A stretch of 64,000 nucleotides of DNA from Macrothele yani (taxonomy: Eukaryota > Arthropoda > Arachnida > Araneae > Macrothelidae): the NCBI GenBank assembly GCA_039090855.1, contig CM076991.1, positions 106,094,021 to 106,158,020 of the forward strand, read 5' to 3'. Position numbers and translations under genes: made by a program. Below, piece after piece: positions 20,195 through 32,351 of this stretch (positions are counted from its first letter, which is position 1; the number at the start of each line of letters is the position of its first letter). Under the pieces are notes generated by a model. That model did not search any database. It was not told the DNA's origin and saw nothing but the letters and a program-made list of their open reading frames with translations.

Positions 20195-20940
20195 AGTTTT
20201 CGCTAACCCATTCGCCAAATTCATTTTTTTTTTTTTCGCCAAACGTAATTTAAAGTCGCCATTTTTTTCATTCTTCATTGGAAACATAAAAACCGTAAAA
20301 ACTAAGTGCTAAAATATTGTTTAGTACAAAAAACAATAAGTTGTATATGCTTTACAATTAAGCAGTAAAAAACGTTGTTTAAAAAGGTGATATAAGTAAA
20401 AAGGTGTGACGTATATTCTAAATTAACTTTCCTTTTTAGTTTATTTCCCTATGTAAATCTTGAGTTTATTCTCAGTTATACTTCACACTTAACGTGATAT
20501 CTTTTCTCTCAAACGAATACTGTTGGCAACATAATTGAGGTTGAATGAACGTGATGTATGCCTGGTGTGATAAGAACCAGAAATATAAACTACGAGTAAA
20601 CTATTGCTTGTGGAGCGTTGTGTTGGAGAACGATTAATGTGATACGTAGCGTTGTTGGCGTGTGGTGTGTTTAATGTTGATACCGATTTGTATCTGAAGA
20701 AGTTTTACTTCTGCTTTCTAAATGTTTCGTCTGGCCGTTAAGGTTTAATTTAGGAACTATTTCTTCGTATGGTTATGTTATTTTTTTTCAAATAACGTAG
20801 CAGTACGACAAGACTTCTACGTTATAAAGGGTAATCACCAATGTTTTCGCCAAAAATTTTTATCCATCGCCAAAACGAATTTTTATTCGCAAATTGCGAA
20901 GAATGCGATCGGCAGCGCTACCTCTGAGAAACCCTTATCC
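20195..20940. other. Unclassified AT-rich segment
   Basis: Both ends carry repeated CGCCAAA-type words (near 20210-20260 and 20850-20900), which suggests the two ends of one element, but I cannot define its termini. It abuts the truncated 5' end of the Tc1 copy that follows. Confidence 0.4.
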
Positions 20941-21888
20941 AAATGTACATAAACGACATTCCAAAATACGTGGTCACGTGCGTCATCACGTGATCTAGAC
21001 AACTCTTTGAGACTGCTCTCGTCAGTAATTTAGCAATAGTTAGTAGTGCTGATCACTATGGGGAAAAAAGGATCTTTCGGAGCAGGATAAAGAGCGCATT
21101 GCGGGTGTCCGCCTGGCTGGAGAGACGATTTTGAAAACAGTCTGGTTTCTCAAAAGGTGAGAGATATTCCGGAGAACATTATAGTAGAAAAATAACCCAC
21201 ATTGATTGTCTAAGAGGCGTAATTGTGGCGAGGCGACAATCTGTCAGGAACGAGATCGACATCGTCTAAACGTGCTTGCACGGCAGAAACAGAACTTTCT
21301 GTGTGTAGCAATTTGACCGAAACATTCAACGAAGGTTATTTCCGACCCATATCTCAGATAAAATGCGTAGGGAATTGAAGAGGATCAGTACAAGCAGTCA
21401 CATGCATATACGGAAACCACTGATTTCTGCGAAGAACAGGAAAGTTTGTCTACAGTGGTGTCAGGAACACCGTAACTCGACACTGGAAAAAATCATGTGG
21501 TTCGACGCGTCTCGGTACAACGTGTTCTGTACCTACGGCAGGCAGAGGGTTTGGCGAGAGCCCCCATGAAACAATGACCACAGCTTGCCTTGTTGTAAAC
21601 ACAACTCGAGATTCTGGAGATGGTGTAAGGGTGGGGGTCGCGTTCTGTTGCTCCGGATCGGGTCCCCTGACATTGGACTGTTAAAAATTGGTACTTAGAA
21701 ATATGCAAAATGTACTCGTTTTTGAGTACATTCTGGGCTTATAATAGCTCCGAGTACTTGTGTCTCGTTTTTGGAAAAGACAAGTTCTCATTTTGGATTA
21801 CATACAGGGAATCAATTTGTGAGTATATCTGGTATTTCTAATTTAAAATATATGTACTAAAAAAGTCCATATATTTCAAATATATGTG

Positions 21889-21950
21889 CTCTAACTTTTT
21901 CAGTTCCTATGCCCTTTCGGGTAGGGCACAGAAACTGAAGGAAGTTAGAG
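21889..21950. repeat. 62-nt imperfect hairpin
   Basis: Arms CTCTAACTTTTTCAGTTCC.. and ..GAAACTGAAGGAAGTTAGAG pair over about 27 bases with a few mismatches around a short TTCGGGT loop. It has the size and shape of a small-RNA precursor, but it lies within mobile DNA and may be a terminal hairpin or a mutation product. Confidence 0.7.
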
Positions 21951-22262
21951 CGAATCTAGCGATTCTGATAGGAGAGTTTGTAAGTGAGAGAGAGTACGCT
22001 AGATGGCGCCTCCGTACAAGCGTACGATTTTGCACATAGAACGCAGAGAGAAATTAGGGGGGGGGCGCTTGGAAACTTTAACCGGGAGATTCCCAACCGG
22101 AGACCGTCACTTAACGTGCTCGTCTGATGCACAGCAGATATTCAGCGATTATTAGAAATTCACACCACAACGACAGGTTTGAAAAACCTGGGGTCCCTCC
22201 ATCAGCAGTCTGAATCTCTATTAAGCCATCCGCGGCTCAATTTTAAATTTGGAATACGTGCA

Positions 22263-22492
22263 TTTCTTTTTTTTTTTTTTTTGGATTGGAGGTTTAACGA
22301 CCACCGTGAGCAACTCAATGGGGTATAAGCAGACGCCAGTCCCTAATTTAGGGCCACTGGTTCCAGGGAAGGTAGGTGGCCAGTGCCGTAAGACAAACAC
22401 AGCATCCATGCCTCACGGGGATTCGAACCCGGACCTTTTTCGAACGAATGATCAGAGGCCATCGCTTAGACCACTACGCCACCGGGGGCGGC
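22263..22492 (-). repeat. tRNA-derived SINE (family A)
   Basis: Full structure on the minus strand: tRNA-like head with GGTTCGAATCCCC near 22420, the family body, and an A tail (T run at 22266-22282). It sits inside the insertion that splits the Tc1 transposase. Confidence 0.9.
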
Positions 22493-23527
22493 ACTGCGTG
22501 TACTCCATACATATTCATTTATTCAACTAGAAGTATATTATTCGATGGCACATCTGGGTTCAGGTTCTGATTTTTGTCACATGCTGGGCAAATGGACAGC
22601 ACAATTTTAAGACAAATATAGTGATGAAGCGACAATATCTTATTTATAAGATTGAAAACAAATAAAGTTAATGTAAAAACGTACACAAGGATACTTTATG
22701 CATAATTAAATTATTTATGTGTGTCACTTTACACATTTATTAAACAATTTCTCTTGAAATCTATAATATCTAAAATGAAGTAATACGAAATTATATTTAT
22801 ATTTATTGACGCAGTTATTTGTAAGTACGTATGGTTACTTATATTTGAGCATGTCATGTACCCGTTTACGATGTGATTGTACTTAGGAAAAAAAACCGAG
22901 TAGGTTCAAGTTCTCATTTTAAGTAGATTTTTTTTTTTTTTTTTTTGACAGTGTACTAGGGGGTCGAGTGTTCTCTAAGAATTATCTCAACAATGTTTCC
23001 AATCAAGTCCATCGTTCAATGTTGACTTTTGTTCCAGCAGGTGACGGATGTTTCATGGACGACAATGCCACTGTACATCGCACAAGATGTGTTCATCAAG
23101 CATGACAGCGACTTCCACCATCTTCTCTGACCACCATAAAGTTAGATCTGAACCCCATTCAGAATGTATGGGACATGTTAGAAAAACAGATAAGGGAGCA
23201 AAGTCGTCTTCCGTCAAATCTGAGCCAGTTCAAGGACTGTCTGGTGAACGCCAGTTATACTGTAGATGTAATGAAAACACTTTGTGGAATCCATACCAAA
23301 CCACATACGTGCTGTAATTCTGGCTAAAGGTACTACAAAACAGTTTCAAATTTAGTGGCCGGTATGTGTAGTTGAAGACGACCAAATCAAATCATTAAAG
23401 GATAGCAACTCGCACAATACGACCCGAGCAACTGCCCAGACACAGCAGATGTCCAATCGCAGGCATTTTACTTGGCAAAGATTGGAGATGATGATGGGAA
23501 TCGCATATACGTTTGGATACCGCACGA

Positions 23528-23755
23528 ATTTTTTTTTTTTTTTTTTTGATTGAAGGTTTAACGACCACCGTGAGCAACTCAATGGGCTATAAGCAGTCGC
23601 CCGTCCTTAATGTAGGGTCACTGGTTCCAGGGAACGGACAGAGCCAGTGCCGTAAGACAAACACAACATCCATGCCTCACCGGGATTCGAACCCGGACGC
23701 CTTTCGGGCGAATGATCAGAGGCCATCGCTTAGACCACTGCGCCACAGGGGCGGC
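23528..23755 (-). repeat. tRNA-derived SINE (family A), best-preserved copy
   Basis: Target duplication CCGCACGA at 23520-23527 and 23756-23763 defines a 228-bp element. On the minus strand: GTGGCGCAGTGGTCTAAGCG (A-box region), GGGTTCGAATCCC (B box), body with CCCTGGAACCAGTGACCC, GAGTTGCTCACGGTGGTCG, then an A tail. This copy is the reference for the family in this window. Confidence 0.93.
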
Positions 23756-25063
23756 CCGCACGATTTAAGTGAGAAAACTGTTGCATACTAATGAATGTAA
23801 TGCCAATTTTTGATATGTATGTTACAGTGGCGGCTTTTCAGGTGAAGTAGGTGAAGTGCCTCTTCACCTATTTTACTCAAAATAAAGTTTTATTCAGTAT
23901 TTTTTTTAATATATTCTTTTCTGCCTTTATTCAGTTCCAAAATACTCAAAATTTTGAATAGATATTAATTCACATGGCGCGCTCAATACGGAAAACAAAT
24001 CCTTATACGCAAAACAGTGCAAGTGAAGAGCCGAAATAAGAATGCTTGGAAGTTTGCAGTTTTCCGCCGAGTTGCCATGGTAACCGTGACGTCACCCTCC
24101 CCAATCTGCTCCCTCAAGTGAAGTGTTTCAGCTTCAAGCGCCTTACCTCTGCATCTTTCAGTTTTTGAGCGTAAAGTCGTGAGAGATTACGGTGGAGTGG
24201 GCGGACTACCAGGCTACCATGCAATCTGCTAGGGCTTTATTTTTGTAATGCTGTGGTACATTATTTTCTGAAAGGAATTTGTTCTTTCGTGCTTTGTGAT
24301 TATTTGTTGAAAGCTTTAACTGATATTTTAGGTTTGCGTACAATTTAACTGATAGTGATAGTTTTTAGTATGCATCCTGTGGACGACATTGTTTGTAATT
24401 TATTGCAAACTCCATTTACTCTGTGGAAAGGTGAAGATGAAAGAGACATTTTGCTTCAAGGACGACCAACGGATTCACTGACAATTGTTGCCAAGAACGA
24501 AATCAAGAAGAGAATATAAATCTAACAATATTAACAATATTAATTTTAAAAACTGTTGGTTTACTGAATATAAATGGATTTGCAGCACTTCTGCGTTAAT
24601 TTTTTTTTTTTTTTTTTGGGCTCTGCTTACTTTTTAGTAATAAACATTCGGCGTGGAATAAAGACGGATTCTCAGATTTATTAAGCGTAACACGGTCACT
24701 TCATAAACATCGTGATTCTAGCGAACACCTGAAATGCGGATTAATGTTAAGGAATTTTGAAAAAAATTCAAAACACCATTGCCTGAGGAAGAATGCTAGG
24801 CTTTTGAAAACGCATTTTAACGAAAACGTTCGTTTAAATAGACTTTTCCTGCAGACAGTGATTGATGCAGTATTAGTCTATACTGTATTTGAGCAAACAA
24901 GAACTAGCATTCCATGGCCATGACGAAAGCATGGGCTCGATAAATCGTGGAAATTTCATTGAATTACTTTCATTGTTGATATGAAGAAGTTCATTAAAAA
25001 TTGAAAATCAATACGAAAGGATAAAAAACTATTCAAAATGAATTAATTGAATGTATTTCTGAA

Positions 25064-28000
25064 GGTCAGGTGATGCGTAACATCACAGCCTCTCCTTGAC
25101 AAATGTCAACCCCGCCTTCTCGTGGTGCATCCTGTTCCCACTAAAGGGGCTCTGACGACCGCCCATAGCGGTATAACTATACCATCGGGATCAGAGGAAA
25201 TGCTATCCCACACTCACCAAACCGCTTGGCCAGCGTGGTGAGTTATGGCCAAACCCTCCAAAATGATTCCACAACTTAAATCTTGGCCCTCAGTCTCCGG
25301 CAGCTGGAATGTACCTGGTCAAGGCAGCGGCCAGTGCGACATGAAGGCAGAGGGTGCTAAGAATCCCCGGAGGACCGGACTAGGCTGCCATCTGATGCTG
25401 ACCTTGGCTACTTACATTGGACGCTCCCTATCTTCTGATTCAAGGCTTCTTGAATTGGAAGAGGAACTACAAAGGATCAAGTGGGACATCGTGGGGCTAA
25501 GTGAGGTAAGGAGAAAAGGAGAAGATCTCATCGAACTGAAAAGTGGACATCTCTTCTACTATCGTGGGACAGATACTGGCAGAACTAGTGGTGTTGGATT
25601 TATAATAAACAAGAAACTGAAGGATAAAGTTGTAGAAGTTGAAAGTTCCTCTGACAGAGCTGCACGACTTGTTATCCAACTCTCGAAAAGATACCAGGCT
25701 CAGATTATTCAAACTTATGCACCCACCACAAGTCATCCTGAAGAAGAAATTGAAGAATTTTATGAGGAAATTTGTCATCTAAATAATAAAGGTAAGCAGC
25801 ACTTGAAAATAATTATGGGAGATTTCAATGCAAAAATAGGGCAACGGCAACAGAATGAAACTTCAGTAGGTAAATTCGGTCATGGCAACAGAAACCAGCG
25901 TGGAAATACTCTCGTTGAGTTTGCAGAGGCAGAAGGGTTTTTCATCTTGAACTCCTTCTTCAAGAAAAAGCCACACAGGAAATGGACATGGAGACATCCA
26001 AATGGGACGACAAGTGAAATTGATTTTATTATGTGTAACAAAAATTCGTCATAGAAGACTGCAGTGTGCTAAACAAGTTCAACACAGGTAGTGACCATAG
26101 ATTGGTGAGATGTAAGATGCACCTCAACACTAAACTTGAACGTGGCAAGCTCATAGGACAAACAAAATCTATTGACATAACCAACCTTAAAAAACACCAT
26201 AATACCTTCAAGTTAGAACTGAAGAACAGGTTCTCTGCTTTAGAAGGCCTAACATCGGAAGAAGTGAACATCTCTGAAGTTAACAGAAAAGTAACCAAAG
26301 CTCTTATGGAAACAGCAACAAAATTAGCTGGGTCTAAGAACAAGTTGCATGTGAACAAATTATCAGGAAAACCAAAATGTTGATGCAAAAAAGAAGAGAG
26401 ATGAGGACAACTAAAAAAGATGTGACTTCCAAAGTGGAATATATAGAGCTATGCAAGACAGTAAGAAAAAGTATCACTGAAGACGTAAGGAAATTCAACT
26501 GTGAACTAGTGAGGAAAGCAATTGAAAACAACCAAAGCCTAAAGATAGCAAAGGGACATCTCAGTAAGGGAAGAAAACAGATTATGGCACTGAGAAAAGA
26601 AGATGGTTCTGTAACAAGAAATAGAGGCGAAATTTTGACAAGAGTGAAAGATTTCTACTCCAAATTATATGAAAGGGATGATACATGCACTCCAGACATC
26701 ATGAAAGATACCAGTACCAGAGTTCCTCCAGTCCTTCCAGCAGAAGTTGCACATGCAATCAAGAACATGAAGCGAGGAAAAGCTCCAGGAGAAGATGGAA
26801 TTACTGTAGACATCATACAAGAAGCAAGTGGAGAAATCGAAACGGTACTCGCCCAAATTTTCACTCGATGCCTTAATGAAGGAAAGATTCCTGAGGATTG
26901 GAACACCGCTACAATGATCCTGCTACATAAGAAAGGTGACATTGAGGATCTCGGAAACTACAGACCTATCAGCCTCCTATCAGTAGTTTATAAAATCTTC
27001 ACTAAAGTTCTTTCACACCGCTTGAAGGTAACACTGGACATGGCTCAACCGAGAGAACAAGCTGGATTCAGGAGTGGCTACAGCACAATAGATCATATCC
27101 ACGTGCTGAGAGAACTAATTGAAAGAGCGAGGGAATATGAACTTCCATTGTGCATGGCTTTTATCGATTATGAAAAAGCCTTTGATTCGGTGAAACCATC
27201 AGCAGTTACAATGGCTCTGAAAACCTGCGGTATTGAAGATGCATACATTAATATTATTAATAACATCTATGAAAATGCAAGTGCAAAGATTAGGCTGTTT
27301 GAAAATACAACACACGTAAAAATTGGAAAGGGAGTGAGACAAGGTGACACCATATCTCCGAAGCTCTTTAATGCCACATTGGAGGGTGTTTTTCAGTCAC
27401 TGAGCTGGGAAAACAAGGGGATAAAGATTAATGGAGATTATCTAACCCACCTTCGTTTTGCTGATGACGTAGTCATTTTTGCAACTACCCCATCAGAGCT
27501 GCAGAGTATGATCCAGGAACTTGCTGACAAGAGTAAAGAAGTGGGATTAAAAATGAACTTTCAGAAGACAAAAGTGATGTTCAATGCTTTTACAAGAAAT
27601 GAAGATTTATCGATTGATGGAGAAAAGCTGGAGATAACAGACACGTACGTTTATCTTGGACAGCAGATATCAAGTGAGGATCACATTGATGAAGAAATTA
27701 ATCGGCGTACAAAACTTGCCTGGAGAGCTTTTGGAAGAAACAGCATAATTTTCTAAGAGCAATATGCCATTATGTCTTAAAAGAAAAGTGTTTGATCAAT
27801 GCATCCTTCCAGTGCTTACGTATGGTGCGGAGACGTGGACCTTAACTAAAAGAGACATACAAAGGCTGCAGACAACTCAAAGCAGCATGGAGAGGTGCAT
27901 GCTTGGTGTAACCAGGAGAGATAAGAAGAGGAACTCGTGGATCCGAAAAATGACAAGAGTGGAAGACATCATGATCAGAGTTAAATCCCTGAAATGGCAA

Positions 28001-28244
28001 TGGGCTGGACATACTGCCAGAAGGACAGATCATCGATGGACAGCCGAAATTTTAGATTGGATTCCAAGGGGACAGGGAAAAGACCCAGAAGAAGACCACA
28101 TGGGAGATGGGTGGATGAAATTCGAAAGTATGCAGGGGTGACATGGAGGAGACTGGCACAAGACAGACCGTTGTGGAGGAAACTTGGGGAGACCTTCGTC
28201 CAGCAGTGGATTGATAATGGTTGACAATGATGATGATGATGATG
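25064..28244 (+). mobile_element. Full-length RTE-clade LINE, nested in the hAT element
   Basis: A 9-bp target duplication, ATTTCTGAA, lies at 25055-25063 and 28245-28253. The 3,181-bp element has a short GC-rich 5' leader (25064-25244), one long coding region and a (TGA)n-type 3' tail (28227-28244) instead of poly(A), typical of RTE/BovB elements. At least four 3' fragments of related RTEs lie elsewhere in the window. Confidence 0.95.
25245..28226 (+). pseudogene. RTE polyprotein: AP endonuclease plus reverse transcriptase, frameshifted
   Basis: RTE elements encode an apurinic-type endonuclease that nicks the target and a reverse transcriptase that copies the RNA there. The endonuclease (25390-26330) shows DIVGLSEVRRKG, IMGDFNAKIG, RHPNGTTSEIDFI and SDHRLV. 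The reverse transcriptase (26600-27756) shows YRPISLLSVVYKI, QAGFRSGYSTIDHI, AFIDYEKAFDSV with the first catalytic Asp, GVRQGDTISP and RFADDVVIFA with the Asp pair. A C-terminal region (27764-28226) contains the CILPVLTYGAETW and WTAEILDWIPR type motifs usual in RTE. Frame changes near 26050, 26380, 27757 and 28060 break the frame, but all catalytic motifs remain. I infer a fairly recent insertion that has since decayed. Confidence 0.93.
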
Positions 28245-29333
28245 ATTTCTGAATATATAAACGATCACGTCAAAAATTAAATAATTTTTGATTGTTGATT
28301 CGGAAGGTGTATTGGTTGAGGGATTTTTGGGTTTCCATGATGTGAATGAAAATAGAACGTTAGAAGCTTTATACAAAATGCTAGACAAAATTTAGGAACA
28401 GTTTGATTACCAACACAAATAAATAGGACAATGTTACGATGTATAATGTCTGGACACTTAAATGGGATACAGAAAAAAGTCAAGGATAAAGCTTCTCAAG
28501 CTGTTTTTGTTCAATGCTTAGTTCATCGTTTGAATCTTGTATTACACCAGAGTTTTTCCAAAATTTCTAAGTGTCGAATACTTTTTTCAAGCCTCAGTGG
28601 AATTGCTTCGTTTGTTCACCATTCAGAAATAAGCACGGGAATATGCTGCTCTTACACAGGAAACAATTTTTCAAAATTATAAACAATTACATTTTGAAAT
28701 TTTAGACCAGATTCTTATGGAAATGGATATAAGATTTCAAGACTGTAAGAAACTTCAATTTGTCTGACTTGCTGACACAACCAAATTCGAATAATTTAAT
28801 GTATGCTTTCCCTCTCGCGCTCTTGAAAATCTACATTTTTACGGAAACATATTTACTAAACACCAGCGCCTTAAAAATGAACTGAGTCTTGTATATGCCG
28901 ATGAAAAATTAAGGAATATATTGACTCAAGAACTCCTTCGAGTGTTTCACGGAGACAGACATTTTTACAGAAGATTATAAATTGGTTTTCCTCAGTTTAA
29001 CAATTCCATCTACAAGTGTGCCAGTGGAAAGAAGTTTTCTTAAAAGAATACAAACTTACTCAAGAAACACTAGTTCCCAAGATAGACTTGCTTCTTGGCA
29101 AATATTTCTATTCAGGAAGACATTTTATTGATGCTCACGAGGAAACAACCATCTAACCATTTTATGACGACATAATCAACAAATTTGCAGCTTTAAAAGG
29201 AAGAAAAATTGATTTAATATACAAAAAATAGGTAAGTCCTCATTAAGGGATTTTCATTGTAGACAGTAGTTATCTTTTCATACTGCTCTTGTACCTCTTC
29301 ACCTATTTTTCCAAAGACGAGCCGCCACTGGTA

Positions 29334-30304
29334 TGTTACCGCTAAAGTGCAGAAATCAGTTATTCTACAGATTATCTAGGTAATGTGCAGATTAACTAGG
29401 GTGATCCGTTAAGGTGCCGAAAATTGTTTCATTGCTCAAATTACCTAGGTAATCTGCAAATTACCTAGATAATCTGCATATTACCTACTAGGCATTCGTT
29501 AAAGTGAAAATAAGATCTTTGCTGGAACAACAGCGCAACGTTTCTGTACGCTTAAATTAACATAATGTTATTTATTTATTTTTCGATATATAAAGAATCA
29601 AGTTAATACAATCAAACAATCAACAAATTAGTTGATAGAATCAATCATCAATCAATTAAAAAACTATAATAGAAAGAATCAAACGGATTGAAATATTATT
29701 ATAATTAAGGAAATGAATTTGCAAAACATATAAAATTATGCTTACTTATTAGTGCAATCTAAAGATTGGTGACACTTTGAATTACAAAGCAATTAGTTTT
29801 TGCGACAAGCACACCTATTTGTGGTACATTTAGATTTGCTCATTTTACTCACCAATTCGGTGCTAGCTTGCATACTAGGAGTTAAATTTATCTGCTTTAA
29901 AAAAATCACGACACAAATTCACGCGCTAACAGGCAGAAACGAATTTGAAAACAGAATTAGCTATGCTACGCACTGGCAGCCGACGAAAATTATGAGAAAT
30001 AAAAACAACCGGCGACGACTAGACGCTGGCGAAACGAAACTAAAAGTGGAGGGAGAGGGGGAAGGTGGAGGGAAAGGAAATGAGAGAAACAGGCGAAACC
30101 AAACTAAAAGTGGAGGGAGAGGGGGAAGGTGTAGGGAAAGGAAATGAGAGAAACAAACTTTTAAACTTTAACGATACGGAAGCCGTTAATGTGCACATTA
30201 CCTAGGTAAAATGCAGAGAACTCTTGATTCCGCACGTCAACGGAGCAAATCAGTTTAGCTAGTTAATGTGCACATTAACGGCTTTCTAGCTAAAAGCGGT
30301 AACA
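29334..30304. mobile_element. TIR element rich in a palindromic subterminal motif
   Basis: Ends are GTTACCGCTAAAGTGCAG on the left and, reverse-complemented, GTTACCGCTTTTAGCTAG on the right. Within ~170 bp of each end the palindrome TTACCTAGGTAA and variants recur (near 29378, 29445, 29461, 29480, 30198), usually beside ATCTGCA or TGTGCA. The hAT element has inserted at its left end. A 64-bp tandem duplication of AG-rich sequence lies at 30031-30160. No transposase is visible. Confidence 0.6.
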
Positions 30305-30966
30305 TGTACATGAAAAAAAAAATGGCCATGCTAGTTTTGACAACCTAAACAGAGAAGAGGATAAATAAAAAAACTACGAGCAAAAACAGACAAAATGTAT
30401 ACCATTTTTAAAGGACTGCAGCAACCTATTTGACAGGAAAGACTTTTACACAGAAAAACAACCAACGACCGAACAGGAGAAAATAATGAGGCTTTAGGCA
30501 GAAACAATACTCATGAAACGGATATAGATAGCGTTTTTCTCCCAGTAGAGTGCGAAAGCTTGGCTAATTGGGTACACGATCCATCAGTCTGATACTCATG
30601 AAACATATATGTAATTTTTCTCGCAGTAGAGTGCGAGAGCTTGGAAAATCTTTGTGCTTACTACACCACAAAAATAAACGGATTTAATACGCTATATGCG
30701 TTTCTTGAGTATTTAAGGTCTGGTGTATTTAAAATAAAGGCAGAAACAATAGGAGCCATCTAGCAGGGGTTTTTTTCCAAGAGCTAGACATGCTGAATGT
30801 TCCCACCGTTTTCACCCCGACCAAGGAGTCTGGGTTTCTGCCTGTACTGTATTAGTCAATTTCAGAAGGGGACTCCTTAAGTAAAGAGTCAAAGACATAA
30901 ATTGTATGAGAATCAATTATAAAATTAACATACAGCATAACCATTGCCTGACCCAAACAAATGAAT
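30305..30966. other. No gene; short direct duplication
   Basis: ACTCATGAAAC..AGTAGAGTGCGA.AGCTTGG occurs at about 30508-30576 and again at about 30592-30655. Nothing else recognised. Confidence 0.55.
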
Positions 30967-30967
30967 T

Positions 30968-31440
30968 TAGATGTGGAAGAAACTTGGGGAGACCATTCAG
31001 AAGTGAATTGATATATAATCTACCGGTATTAATCTACTGCTATAGGTGAAGATCTTCCGAAGTTACTTGCACAACTCCCTGTCTTGAGCTAGATTCTACG
31101 TCCCTTCAGCATACTTTCGAATTTCATCCACTCAATTTCCATGTGGGTTTTCCTAAGTTTCCTCCTGTCCCTTGGCATCTAGTCTAGTATTTCCGTTGTC
31201 CAACGGTAGACAATTCTGGAAGTATGTCTACCGCATTGCTACTTGAGGGACTTTACTTCTTTGAGCTGTTTGTAACCTCATAATGTCATCCAATCTTGTC
31301 ATCTTCCTGATCCACGAGTTTCTCTCTTTGTTGGTCACAGCAAGCATCCATCTCTCCATGCTTCTTTGAGTTGTTTGCACAGCATATGTATGTCTTTCTT
31401 AATTCAGGTCTGATCCATATGTAAGAACTGGAAGGATATA
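30968..31440. mobile_element. Two RTE 3' fragments, tail to tail
   Basis: 30968-31005 (GTGGAAGAAACTTGGGGAGA) is the plus-strand RTE 3' end. From about 31035 to 31440 the sequence matches the RTE 3' region on the minus strand (ATTTCATCCACTCAATTTCC, then TTCTTTGAGTTGTTTGCA). Both are 5'-truncated remnants. Confidence 0.78.
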
Positions 31441-31448
31441 GGAATTAC

Positions 31449-31488
31449 GCGCGCGCGTGCGTGCGTGTGTGTGTTTGTGTGTGTGTGT
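31449..31488 (+). repeat. (GC/GT)n microsatellite
   Basis: GCGCGCGTGCGTGCGTGTGT followed by more GT repeats. Confidence 0.9.
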
Positions 31489-31687
31489 AAATGAACAAAT
31501 AAACATACTCGTATCCTAAACCTACCAAGAAATGTTAGGGAACATTTTTCGCTTGAATTTGCTCAAAGAATCGCCCTGCGAGTTTTTAGAGCGCCCTTTT
31601 CACACCGCCCTGTGTATGTACATTATACTGACAAAAGTCACCGAACACCCCTTCAAAAGCAAATAAACGGATCCGCTGCGTTGTTAA

Positions 31688-32265
31688 CCCTTTAAGCGGC
31701 CAATGTACTTCAATCAGATGATGTCCAAAATTTACTAGCTGCCCATACAGAAATGCTCACATAGCAGTGGCGGTTTAACCAAAGCTACGGTTAAACAATT
31801 CGTTTCTTTTCCTCATCTCAGTAGTGCCGACGAAACCTGCCACAGGTGATAAGTGCTCTCTTTTAGTCCTCTCTTCTTGTCTACACTATGGCATAAGGAA
31901 TGAAAGTAAAAGGTTTGTGTTATTGTATCAGTGTCTAGTCCCCATGATACGGACATCATGCTACTAGGCAGAAACAAACGACTCAAATATCGTCTCTCTC
32001 TCTCGCTCTCTCTCATTTCTCAGGTTGGTCATCGTTGTTATAGTCCTATCAGCAGTTAATCAGTAAGAAAGGTTTGGTGTTAGCCATTCCCGTAAATGAC
32101 CACTTTGAATAACAAAACTAAGGGGGAAAGCAACGCTTCTGATGCCTCAGGTTCACTCCTTCCAACCGCGTTCTACTCACTTCTTAGACAGCAAGTATAT
32201 TCATTACAGCTGATTTCGGCTTATTATGGAAACCCCGAATTAATTCGTTCCAGCCGGTTAAAGGG
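31688..32265. mobile_element. TTAA-flanked MITE (piggyBac-like)
   Basis: TTAA flanks both sides exactly (31684-31687 and 32266-32269). The ends read CCCTTTAAGCGGCC and, reverse-complemented, CCCTTTAACCGGCTGG, close to the MITE at 19953 and beginning CCC as in piggyBac elements. 578 bp, non-coding. Confidence 0.8.
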
Positions 32266-32351
32266 TTAAAGATGCGCGGTACAGCTGCGAACGATATAAA
32301 AACAAACCTGCAGCTGACCGCGATCATATCGCACTGTGAGGTTGAGTGAAA

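Larger units (their letters stand above)
21058..23354 (+). pseudogene. Tc1-family transposase, split and frameshifted
   Basis: Starts at the ATG at 21058 (MGKK, then DLSEQDKERIAGVRLAGET). Next come a NNPH..RRNC block near 21185-21230, the RRELKRISTSS block (21363) and WFDASRYNVF (21500), where the usual FTDES first catalytic motif has Ala for Glu after Asp. Past the insertion, FMDDNATVH (23055) supplies the second Asp and DLNPIQNVWD (23147) the third site, with Gln where Tc1 has Glu. It ends with ESIPNHIRAVILAKG. Several frameshifts are present. It is useful mainly as the reference for the interrupted copy at 10.9-14.7 kb. Confidence 0.82.
20941..23368 (+). mobile_element. Tc1-like element (family 3), 5'-truncated, with an internal insertion
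   Basis: The right terminal repeat reads, reverse-complemented, CACATACCGGCCACTAAATT, followed by TA at 23369-23370. The CACGTG-rich leader at 20970-21010 matches 14.6 kb. No left terminal repeat is visible. An insertion of about 1.25 kb (roughly 21696-22944) splits the transposase and contains a hairpin and a SINE. Confidence 0.8.
24370..29190 (+). pseudogene. hAT transposase (ZMYM1-like type), interrupted by a LINE
   Basis: Starts near the ATG at 24370 (MHPVDDIVCNLL). A WNKDGFSDLLSVTRSLHKH block near 24650-24720 resembles the N-terminal region of ZMYM1-like hAT proteins. The frame is entered by the RTE insertion at ISE (25055-25063) and resumes at 28245. MSGHLNGIQKKV (28447) and VQCLVHRLNLVLHQS match the DDE core of this type. 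The C-terminal dimerisation motif reads STSVPVERSFLKRIQTY near 29010-29060. Stops and frameshifts are frequent, and the order of motifs is normal once the LINE is removed. This is a dead autonomous copy, not a domesticated gene. Confidence 0.8.
23825..29330 (+). mobile_element. hAT DNA transposon containing a nested LINE
   Basis: Ends are CAGTGGCGGCTTTTC on the left and, reverse-complemented, CAGTGGCGGCTCGTC on the right. The 8-bp target duplication GTATGTTA is perfect (23817-23824 and 29331-29338), the hAT hallmark. Both ends also hold a CTTCACCTA motif, and the left end has an internal fold (AGGTGAAG / CTTCACCT). Without the LINE the element would be about 2.3 kb. Confidence 0.95.

Noticed and set aside
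30968..31440. Independent gene on the minus strand
   Set aside because: The similarity is to the 3' part of the RTE LINE elsewhere in the window.
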